From positions 11,070,229 through 11,134,228 of the forward strand of contig OW203988.1 of the NCBI GenBank assembly GCA_934047225.1: 64,000 nucleotides of DNA. Direction: 5' to 3'. Positions 47,401 through 56,400 of the stretch are shown one piece after another; within the stretch, counting starts at the first letter, position 1; each line of letters opens with the position of its first letter. A program made the translations under genes and the position numbers. The stretch comes from Ypsolopha sequella. Its lineage: Eukaryota; Arthropoda; Insecta; Lepidoptera; Ypsolophidae. The notes beneath the pieces are model-generated. The model searched no databases. It was not told the DNA's origin and worked only from the letters and a program-made list of their open reading frames with translations.

Positions 47401-47701
47401 AAACTTCTTTTTTTACTCTGTGATAAACCTTGTCAGAGTGGCCTCCCCAAAATAAAATCCTGGATCCGCACTTGCCTCTTCACACCGCTCTCTACCTCAG
47501 GCGTTTTGATTAATATCATCAAGGATTTATATCCATATACCAATAATCAAATTCAACAATAGGTACATTATACTTACAAGGATTTCTGACCAACATATCG
47601 ACGATGAGGGCATCTTCTATTGTGTAGAAACCTCTGACGACCAACCTTGCTAGTTGCTTCAGGCTACTCGGCACCTCAGTAACTAGTCGTTCTTCTGTCA
47701 T
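41424..47701 (-). CDS. TfIIEalpha: General transcription factor TFIIE, alpha subunit
   Basis: Eight exons on the minus strand: 47701-47578, 47024-46908, 46706-46528, 45839-45613, 45076-44875, 44180-44048, 42364-42254 and 41602-41424. All have GT-AG borders and phases that fit, giving 423 aa, close to the human 439. The N-terminus ([20 protein letters not shown]) starts the winged-helix region. A zinc ribbon has C129-x2-C132-x21-C154-x2-C157 ([10 protein letters not shown] and [10 protein letters not shown]). Then come [10 protein letters not shown] and ILEPEP, and a C-terminal acidic part with [10 protein letters not shown] and [15 protein letters not shown] alpha binds RNA polymerase II and recruits and regulates TFIIH in the preinitiation complex. 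Exons 5 and 6 each have tandem partial copies downstream in their introns. Confidence 0.95.
42433..42530. repeat. Dispersed repeat related to 3060-3175
   Basis: CATCAATAAGGTCATACAAGCT and TTCCAGGACGGCC match the earlier copy in order and spacing. It lies in intron 6 of TFIIE alpha. Confidence 0.45.
42835..43010. repeat. GAGCGTAGCGAGTG-type dispersed repeat
   Basis: Repeated phrases CACGAGCGTAGCGAGTGATTC and GAGCGTGGTGAGGGATTG are typical of an abundant lepidopteran intergenic repeat. Intronic in TFIIE alpha; no coding content. Confidence 0.5.
43765..44170 (-). repeat. Tandem copy of TFIIE alpha exon 6 end plus donor
   Basis: A unit of about 207 bp, starting GAGCGAATCGAGAGCGACC at 43765 and again at 43972, contains most of exon 6, its GTAATT donor and part of intron 6. 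The two copies are nearly identical. At the junction CTCGAGAGCTGCGTCC is followed after five bases by its perfect 16-bp inverse GGACGCAGCTCTCGAG, an inverted scrap of exon 6. The genuine exon is the one at 44048-44180, which alone has the CAG acceptor. Confidence 0.9.
44318..44875 (-). repeat. Decaying tandem copies of TFIIE alpha exon 5 end plus donor
   Basis: Units of about 135-145 bp repeat the second half of exon 5, the GTGAGA donor and about 30 intron bases. Exon-like ends fall at 44875 (genuine), 44730, about 44595 and 44451, with fainter copies toward 44318. The nearest copy differs by few bases, the third has lost its donor and the farthest are strongly diverged. Reading past the genuine donor gives [10 protein letters not shown] and then a stop. 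Confidence 0.9.
47025..47577. other. Intron 1 of TFIIE alpha
   Basis: No other gene. A GC-richer patch near 47205-47270 with a CCCCCCC run is probably repeat-derived. Confidence 0.5.
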
Positions 47702-48225
47702 TGCTGTAATCAGAGAGAGTGCATGGTCCTATGTGAGAATCATATCGAAGTGTAACAAAATGTAAAGTGTAACAGCTAAAAATGTTGCATTTTCTACATG
47801 GGACAGAATTAGTCCTGGAAGTTTTTTTACATATTTCTAAGCCATATGTTGGTACTTCTTTTCCAGGCAAATTGTCCCATTTTAGTGAATAGGTTGGTAG
47901 CTATAAAGTCCAGCTATTTAAATAATAATTTAAGAGCTTTGCTCTTGTTGATGTGACAATCGCCAGATACGATTAGTTATTTATTAGTTGGCAGAGTAAA
48001 CTTATTGAGATAAGTTTGTAAGTATACTAGTTACAGCTCGGACCTTTAAGTTACTTAGTTATACGTTACGTTTCAGTCACCAGCCCGCACCCACACGTGT
48101 TTAAGCTTCTAGCAGAGCCGCGGATCGAACAGTATTGTCTAGTTTACACGGGTAGAGTAACTGGGATAAAACATTACTAGCTTAAAGGACTGCACAATGC
48201 TAAAATTTAGTTCTCTAACGCTTTT
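47702..48225. other. Upstream region of TFIIE alpha
   Basis: The promoter must lie here but no TATA or Inr could be chosen with confidence. A minus-strand frame at 47676-47870 includes ICKKTSRTNSVPCRKCNIF, which looks like part of a transposase-type zinc finger, but it has no supporting context. Confidence 0.35.
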
Positions 48226-48880
48226 GTTTGTTAACAGTCTATCCTGCTCTAATGAGAGCAAAGGGAGGAAGTTATGGCCCGAATTGTAACTGTCGATGAA
48301 ACTTGGGTTCACCATTATGAACCTGAGTCAAAGCAAGAGTCGATGCATTGGCATAAAAAAGGCACAACCCCTCCTAAGAAGTATAAGGTGTCTCAATCGG
48401 CCGGAAAGATCATGGCGACGATCTTTTGGGATACAGAGGGTATCCTTTTGATTGATTATAAGGAACGTGGTGTTTCCATAACGGGAGAATACTACACTTC
48501 TTTACTTGGCGAGGAAAGCTTACAAAAGGCGTGCTCCTGTTGCACGACAATGCGCCCGTGCGCACATGTTGCGACGGCTGCCATTCACCGGTGCGGTTTT
48601 GAACAACTGCGCCACCCACACTATAGCCCAGATCTGGCCCCAAGCGACTATTATTTGTTTCCAAAAATGAAGAAAGCACTGCGTGGAAAAAAATTTGGCG
48701 ACGATGATGAAGTGAAGTCGGCAATTTCGGGCTATTTTGACGCCCAAGACAAATCTTTTTTTTTCGACATTATATATTCGATAAGTTATTTGACAGATCT
48801 AATAAATGTATTAGGGTTAAGGGAGAATACATTGAAAAGGAAAAATTGTTAAATGTTTCATTTTATTATCCTTCCCCGCC
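48226..48880 (+). pseudogene. Mariner transposase relic
   Basis: The frame includes IVTVDETWVHHYEPESK (first catalytic Asp), GVSITGEYYTSLL and HPHYSPDLAPSDYYLFPKMK (third Asp region, D34D style). It ends with a SFFFD--- tail. The segment between, which should read GKLTKGVLLLHDNAP, is present but shifted into another frame at about 48505-48560 and shifts back afterwards, so the second catalytic Asp is lost from the main frame. The N-terminal DNA-binding half is missing. Inactive copy. Confidence 0.85.
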
Positions 48881-48957
48881 ATTCCTCAAAATTATTGACA
48901 TACCCTCGTATGTTCCGTGATTAAAACCGAAAAATATATGGTCGCCAGTAATATAAT

Positions 48958-49064
48958 ATCGTCACGACATGAATACCCAAGCGGGTGTCAGAGATGTTCC
49001 CGAGTGTAAAATGCAAGTCACAGTACATACTCGGTACACCCGCGTTTCACCGACGATTATATTA
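48958..49064 (+). repeat. Short dispersed repeat, copy 2 of 3
   Basis: Begins ATCGTCACGACATGAATACC and ends TTCACCGACGATTATATT. See the first copy at 13257-13345; this one has a 15-18 base insertion near the middle relative to it. Confidence 0.65.
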
Positions 49065-49149
49065 GTATACATTTGGGGCGGCAAATCTTGTATTTCTTTA
49101 TTCAACTGTATACCTAATCTAAATATTAATTAGAGTGCATTACAGATTA

Positions 49150-49215
49150 GAGAAGATAAATTATAAACAAATATTTTGAAAATTACTGTGCCTGGATTCG
49201 AACCTGGGATCTCTT
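49150..49215 (-). repeat. tRNA-like T-arm fragment
   Basis: On the minus strand GATCCCAGGTTCGAATCCAGGC resembles the B box and T arm of a tRNA. There is no complete cloverleaf upstream, so it is taken as a SINE remnant and not a tRNA gene. Confidence 0.4.
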
Positions 49216-49219
49216 GCTT

Positions 49220-50335
49220 TCATAATGTATAAATACTCGTACATCATAAGAATGTTTATGAAGCCATGAAAGACATAAAGTGAATAGAAGTAATTTCGCC
49301 AAACTAGTTAATCCTAAAATCTGGTTTGGCCAGTAACATAATACAAAACAATTTTTTGATTTTTGAGAAATAAATGAAAGCATCTGCTTAATTGTTAAAA
49401 AAACAATTTTATTAAAACAAAAGAACTTATGTTTCATAATGAAATTATTCTAAACGGCAAATACAATGATTACATTATAAAAATATATTTATGTCTACTT
49501 ACAAAATGATTTATAAAAGAAATAATCTTCGTAACCAATACACAAAACGTAGTAAAATACCTACATTTGTACAAATTTTTAAATAATTTGGCATTATTGT
49601 TTATTCAATTTACAATCTGATCTCAATAAAAGGCAAGATAAAATCCGATGTTCAAGTTACTACATAATTCGTTAAAGTGGCTTACACACCAACAGATGGA
49701 ATAAAAATATGAGTCAAATGCATAGCTTAAAATAAAGAGCACAAATTATTTTTCAGTCTTATTGAGTGCCAAAATAAAGTAAAAACAACAGTGTAAATCC
49801 TAAAATGTACTACATAGGACCGATGCAGACATTAAAAATCTGGGCGCATTGCTTCCCATACCAATTTTTTTTGTATATGAGCAAGTGTCTTGGGGCTATA
49901 ATACAACAACCCAGCATCTGACAATGGGTATCAGACAACTGTAGTGAATGCGTCAGGCAAATGTAATTCTACCTTTAGGCTTGCAACTATGGATGCACAT
50001 GGATGAATATAAAATACTGTTAAGTTTAAAATTGTGCATTCACTTGTTCATGACTCATGATCATGACATAAAAACTTAATATTTCGCCATTCCTCAAAGC
50101 ATTTATTCTTACTCACAATAAAAAAAAATCCCAATTGTTTAATCTAATTGACATAAAAATAAATAAGTATCTACTTATTTAAAATTTCCAATAAATGTGC
50201 TTATTTACATCTATCCTTAGGCAAGAATACAATAATAAGTCCTTAACATGATACAGGAAGGCAGGTAAATATTAACTTATCAAAGGTCAATCAACACACA
50301 GTCATAAATAAATAAATAACATGCACACATCGAAA
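49220..50335. other. 3' flank / likely 3' UTR of the receptor kinase gene
   Basis: AT-rich, no other gene. A minus-strand AATAAA near 50098-50104 is a candidate poly(A) signal for the kinase gene. Confidence 0.45.
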
Positions 50336-52249
50336 TTATTCAGAGTAAGTTCGTTCAAGAGTAATTTGAATATTATCCAATGTTTGATATATAATTCTAA
50401 AGTTTGGCCGGTCACTTGGATGGTGGTTCCAACATTGTTTCATCATATCATAAACACACCTTGGAGTATTATCAGGACAAGCTAGCACATTTCCATCTTT
50501 TAAAAATCTTACTACTTCTTCATGTGTCATGCCAAAATATGGCTGCAATGCAAAAGAAAATATCTCCCAAAGGCATACTCCATAAGCCCATACATCTGAT
50601 TCCAATGTGTATTTATTGTAAAGTATACTTTCTAGTGGCATCCACCGAACTGGAATAGCATCATGCTCATCCCCTTTGTAATAATCTTGTAAATATATCT
50701 TGTGTGAGAGCCCAAAATCTGCAATTTTAACAACCATATCATCATTAATTAAGCAATTTCTAGTAGCTAAATCACGGTGAACAAACTTTCTATCAGAGAG
50801 GTATACCATTCCAGAGGCTATTTGTCTGGCAATGTGGAGGAGATCTAAGTGGCTCAGAGGTGTTACCAGTAGTCTAAGATCTTCTCTGTTTTCAAGACCT
50901 GGTGGGTAGTTGGTAGCTGTGCTGCAGGCTCTCAGATATTCATTAAGATCACCCTTGCCCATAAATTCAAACAATAGGCACATTGGTCTCCCAATAGCAC
51001 ATACACCCAGTAGTTTGACAATATTGGGATGATCAAAATCAGCAAGTAGACAGGCTTCTCTCTCAAAGTCTAGTTGCAAATCATGTGATGCTTCATCTTT
51101 AAGCATTTTCACAGCAACCAAAGAGAACTCTTCTTCGGGCACAAGACCGGGAGCCTTGGCTTGAAAAACTCTCCCAAAAGCACCTTGCCCCAAATCTCGA
51201 ATATAAATTATATTATTTCTTGGAAATTCAAGTTTTTCTAGTTTAGGATTCAACTGGGCTCCAGTGGTGTGGTAAGCAAGGTTACTTGGAAGCTTGTCTA
51301 AATCAATATCAACATTTTGCACATGTCTTCTGTTAGACAGGTTGCATTTAGAATAGTGACCCTTCAAAAAGTAATGACACAATAAGGCTATTGATGCAAT
51401 ACCCAAAATACACCCGAGGCCTGCTACTGACAGTAACAATACAAAGGTTGGTGTAAAATAATTCTCCATAATAATGTTTGGTCCAGATATATTGTCAAAT
51501 TCTTCACTAGAGTTGGCACAGACTGGTATATCACAGTGCTCCCAGCGCACTTCAGAATCCATGGTGTAGCACCATGGTTTCCTTTCCTCTCCACCAGCAT
51601 TCCTACAGTAATTAGTCGAGTTTTGTACTTCTGGAAATACAAGTGGCGGTCTAATGTGTTTGTGTGGTGACTGTGACTCCCATGCTTGGCACGCCTTGCC
51701 ATTTTCTGTCACATTCATGGTGCCTTGGTAGTACTGTCCATTGCCATGATAACAGTTAGTGGTCACTTGACTGTAATCCATATCAGTGATACCAATATTG
51801 TTGCAAGTTACTTGCGATCCCTTGCCAGCAAAGTGAGGGAGACTCTCACAGTCTGGTAGTCTAAAGTGTCCACGGGACTGAAAGAACACTCCAAGCTGTT
51901 TTTGCTCTTCTATTACTATCCAATTGTTATAGCAAAACTGCATTTTGACAGCCATACAGTCTTCATAACAGAGAGGTAATGCAAATTCTCCATCTCTGTT
52001 GATGCACTTAGGGAAGGCATATGCACAAAGTAATGTTTCGGCTCTACTTCTGCATGGCTCTTTTAATGTAGATATGATTTCCTTCCACAATCCAGCGGTG
52101 ATTTTTTCATTTTCAAGGCCTCCTGTATGGTTGTACCATACGAATCCAGAAGAGTAACTTTTACATATTTGGCCATTGTATGGAGCACAATAAAGATACA
52201 CTGATTTTACCACAAGCAAGAGAGTGAACACTTTGCAGTAGACTTCCAT
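50336..52249 (-). CDS. Nrk: Nrk/MuSK/ROR-family receptor tyrosine kinase
   Basis: A single uninterrupted frame of 637 codons. A signal peptide (residues 1 to about 20, LLLVV core) precedes a Frizzled-type cysteine-rich domain (about 21-150, ten cysteines). A kringle follows (C166-C244, with NYCRNAGGEERKPWCYT), then a membrane segment (about 266-292) and a tyrosine kinase (about 347-635). The kinase has GQGAFGRVF, K381 in VAVKML, HRDLATRN (491-498), DFG (511-513) and an activation-loop Y519/Y523/Y524 pattern (YxxxYY). All catalytic residues are present. There is no Ig domain, as in insect ROR/Nrk. The kinase resembles MuSK and Drosophila Nrk more than ROR, hence the symbol; ROR itself is the alternative. 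Such receptors sit in the plasma membrane and bind Wnt-type or agrin-like cues in nerve and muscle. The lack of introns is unusual for this family. Confidence 0.9.
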   Translation of the reverse strand: MEVYCKVFTLLLVVKSVYLYCAPYNGQICKSYSSGFVWYNHTGGLENEKITAGLWKEIISTLKEPCRSRAETLLCAYAFPKCINRDGEFALPLCYEDCMAVKMQFCYNNWIVIEEQKQLGVFFQSRGHFRLPDCESLPHFAGKGSQVTCNNIGITDMDYSQVTTNCYHGNGQYYQGTMNVTENGKACQAWESQSPHKHIRPPLVFPEVQNSTNYCRNAGGEERKPWCYTMDSEVRWEHCDIPVCANSSEEFDNISGPNIIMENYFTPTFVLLLSVAGLGCILGIASIALLCHYFLKGHYSKCNLSNRRHVQNVDIDLDKLPSNLAYHTTGAQLNPKLEKLEFPRNNIIYIRDLGQGAFGRVFQAKAPGLVPEEEFSLVAVKMLKDEASHDLQLDFEREACLLADFDHPNIVKLLGVCAIGRPMCLLFEFMGKGDLNEYLRACSTATNYPPGLENREDLRLLVTPLSHLDLLHIARQIASGMVYLSDRKFVHRDLATRNCLINDDMVVKIADFGLSHKIYLQDYYKGDEHDAIPVRWMPLESILYNKYTLESDVWAYGVCLWEIFSFALQPYFGMTHEEVVRFLKDGNVLACPDNTPRCVYDMMKQCWNHHPSDRPNFRIIYQTLDNIQITLERTYSE

Positions 52250-53449
52250 AGTTTTTGTCGTAAACTTAGATCCTTCGATTATGTGGGTAATTCACTTGCA
52301 TTTCATATTATGGCTATATAAACACTTGATTATTATCATGATACTGACTATAATATAATGGCGGACACATTATTATTGATTTCGGAGAGAGCCGCGTTTT
52401 AATACGCTTTGGCTCTTGGCTGCATGAATGAATTTAGCGAACGGAACGGAACTCGGAATGGCGGTGAATGGCCGAACATAAGCGAGACAGAGAAAGAAAG
52501 AGGAAGGCAGTGTTACCAGATGCAAAAACATACCTAAGATACAGAGGCAAAGATTGAAAATTACAGTGTCCCCATTGAAATAAATATTTATATTTGGCTA
52601 TACTAAGCTTTTCATTTAATTTGATACTAATAAACACAAGAAAAATAACAATTTAATTATTTTCGAGATATATTTTGGCCCACTTTGGGGCCGGTATCAG
52701 TTGAATGAGTGAACAATTAGCGAATGAAATGAAATAAAAAAATATATAACCGACTAATTAAATTAGGGTAACCTAAATTTGAACAAAAATATTCAAAAAC
52801 AGGGTGCATGGATAGCTTTTCTATACAGACAAAATGTTTTTTTTTTTCATTATTTTCATCATAGATTTCATAATACTATTGTTTATATACATATCAGTGG
52901 TCCCCATACACATTCATCGATTCCCAAAAAATACAGCGTTTGTATGAAAGCTCTGATGGCAAAATTACAGTGTTTATATGAAAATTTACAAAATTCATTA
53001 GTGCACGACATGAAAATACTATGAAACTACTGTAATATATATACTTTGGACTGGAAACTGTTACCGGAAGACGTTGTTTGTGCTTAATAAAGAAATCATA
53101 AGTACTTTATTATTGTGGAATTTAAGAGATACGAGTATTTATTTTAATCACTTTATATTTTCTACTTTATAAATATACGAGTATTATAAAAGAAAAATAA
53201 AACTCGATATATATTTTTATTTTATCAAAAGATTGGTATCTTTATAAAATACAAAAGAAGTTTTTAAAAAACGAAATATTATGATACATACAGATTTTAG
53301 CTTAAAATACATAAACGGTCGAACGATAAAGTTAGAACAGAAAAATAAATTTTATCATAAGTCTGGCAGCATTAGTTTTATATCTTTAAGTTGGCGCCGT
53401 ATTTACCGAACGTATACAAACGTCAAAAAGATTGTGCATTTTACCTGAA
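52250..53449. other. Intergenic region between Nrk and Rabl3 (divergent genes)
   Basis: About 1.2 kb between two divergent start codons must hold both promoters. A CGGCCCACTTTGGGGCCG-like foldback scrap at 52675-52700 and AT-rich sequence otherwise; no motif could be assigned firmly. Confidence 0.45.
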
Positions 53450-56400
53450 ATGGCAGCAATAGAGAAGGTTAAAGTGGTTGTCCTCGGTGATTCCGGTAAA
53501 GTTGTAAATTAAGAATAGTTACACAAAACACTCAACACCGTTACTATTGTGATTAATTTGTAAAACACATAATAACATGATCCCAAAAGTAAACCCGCTT
53601 GTGTTCGCTTCCATGACAGTTTCGCAAAGTAGCCAATATACAGAAATAAAACCAAAAGTGCGGGAGTTTTTAAAACATCGATCTAAAGTTATGTATGGTA
53701 TGCGGGATTTGGAAAAAAGCCGTGAAGTGGTAATGGTGTCGATTTTCTTTTTATTGAAAAAAATATTGCATTTTGTTTGTTTTGACCAACAATAGTGATA
53801 GAATTTTGTGAATTATTTGTGTAACAGTGCAGTGCAGTGTAGTGTGTTGTTCCATGGAACAAATGTGCAGGTTGTGCCTTTTCGTGTGTTTTTTCTAACC
53901 CAACATTGTGTTCGTGTTATGGTATTGGGTCTATCACTTTAGCACGAACTGACAGGATAGGAACTACGATAGGACATACCCTTCAGTTCAGATGATCCTC
54001 AAGAGATAACATACTACCTATGTGACTATAAACAGATAATAAAACCTCAGAAATGGCCTGCACTCGTAGCACAGTGTGGAATCGCGCGCGGTGCGGCAGT
54101 TAAATCACAAGTGCGAGGAGCGTGACAGATGTTTTTACGATTAAGGGGCAGTAGTCGCCAACGACCTTGAGTTGACTTGTGTCAAATTCAAATTCAAAAA
54201 CGTTTATTCAGGAAAAAAAACATTACAGAAATAGCAATTTCAAATGCACCGCCAAACTGCAAGGCAGTTTATTGGCAGTTGGCGCTCTCACTCTTGTAAG
54301 AACAGGGGCTCTACCGCGTAATTCTCATTTGTATCAACTTCAAGCAAATGCATGCGAAATTCAACGCGTGCAAAAGAGATGGCATGTTAGGCGGGCGTCG
54401 TCGCACGCACGTCAAATTTCAATCTCAAGTTGATGTTGATGAAAATGAGAATTACGCGGTAGACCCACTGGTCCTTCCAATCTTTGAACGGATGCCATCA
54501 CAACATCCTGGTGTTATTATATATGTATATATGATTTTCGCAGTTAGATCAATGATTGAACGAACAAGCTCAAATTTTCTCTACATTATATTGTATGTTT
54601 TCACAAATTTACATTTTTATGTAGGTATTTAATTTTATAGTTCTTTTGGCAAACATATAATTTATTTTACACAAGAATCTAATGAGGAATTTGTCACTTT
54701 TTTCTTAGGTTGTCAGGTTTGGAAAAGGTATCATTTCTAATATCATTCGGAAGGTCATTGAGAATTTAAGGAATTAAATATTTTTTGGTTCTGTAACCAT
54801 AGTAATTGCATATTTTAGGGACAGTTAATTTTCGGTACAAATATCAACAGAAACCATATAGAAATATCAGCGCACCTTATGCCAAAAGCGGCCGTTTTTA
54901 GCAAAAGTTAAAATTTTAGCTCATCGAAGACCATAGAGGAAAACAACCCTCAAAAACGTTGTCTATGAAAACTATTCTATCTAAAAATAGTTCATTGCTA
55001 TTTCTAGACATTTACTTGAGCAGATTTTCAATAATTATTCTAGCAACAAAAAAATTTTTTTTTTCTTTTCTTAAGTGGCAGCACTTTTGCATGTTGTAAC
55101 GCAGGGGTCGGCAACCTTATGCTATAGCCGGGCCACATATGTTGCCAGAGTATCAGTGCGGGCCGCACTTATATTTATATGTTCGGGCATGTATTTTTAA
55201 TATTTGAAATAAAACGCATATATATTCATACAATTATGTCTTTTTTAATTGAACTACTATACTAACATAAAAGTAAGAACTAGTGAGATTTTTGAGGCTG
55301 CATTTGACTTGCAAGTTTTTTAACGTCTGCTTTCATTTTAGTAGTAGACACGCGCAGTATCGCGTCTAAATGTTCATCCGTTAACCGCGAACAATTCTTA
55401 TTTTTGCGGTAGTTGAGAATTGAAAAAGTCTGCTCACACAAATATGTACTACCAAACATAGTTATTATCTGCTGAGCAAACTTTTTCAATTCTTTGAAGT
55501 TTTCAGAACTCAAACCTCCGTAGAACTGTATCAAGTCAGTGCTTTCCTTAAATGCCGTTTTAAGTGTGCTATTACTTTGCAAATCTACTATGTTCATTTG
55601 CAAATTGCTTGGTACCTCACTAATATCAATTGCAAAAGGGTTTTGGAATATTTCCATGTTAAGGGAGCTCTTTTTAAAGTCGGTGAATCGATTTACAAAC
55701 TCAGTTTGTAGTTGTGTTAACACGTTTCTCATTGTAATATTTTGCCACACAAAATTATCTCCAGCTTCTTCCACGGCTTTCTTGCAATTAGGAAAATGGT
55801 CAAGCTTTTTTTCATCAATATGCTTGATAAACAGTTTCAGTTTCATTTCAAATGACTTTACATCTGTATACATATCGCAAATCAATTTATTTTTTCCCTG
55901 CAAGCGTTTGTTGAGCTGATTCAGTTCCTTAGTCAAATCAGTCAAAAAACCAAGATCGATAATCCACTGTTTGTTAGTAAGCTCTTCTACTGGCTTTCCT
56001 TTCATCTCCATGAAGTTGCCAATTTCTTTCCTCAAATCAAAAAACCGTTCCAAAACGGCACCTCGACTGAGCCACCTCACTTCACAGTAGTAAACCACGT
56101 CACCATGTTCAGCTTCCAGATCTTCCAAAAACTTTTGGAACTGACGGTGTGTGAGCCCATTTCTTCTTATAAAATTAACAGTGGATGTTACAGTATCCAT
56201 TATTTCTTTCCAGGATATAACTTTGGAGCACAATGCCTCTTGATGGACAATACAGTGAAAAATCAATGGCACAGTAGATCCAGAATCTTTCACTTTGCTG
56301 ATGATTCTCCCAACAACACCTTTGTTTTGACCGCTCATGTTCTTGCCTCCATCGGTAGTGACACTTGTTAACTTTTCCCAGCTTAATTGCAATGAATCCA

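Noticed and set aside
47676..47870. Open frame with CKK...C-x2-C zinc-finger-like residues upstream of TFIIE alpha
   Set aside because: It overlaps the genuine start of TFIIE alpha in another frame and has no splice partner; probably chance or a transposase scrap.
49170..49215. Possible tRNA gene on the minus strand
   Set aside because: The T arm is present but no full cloverleaf with acceptor, D and anticodon arms could be assembled.
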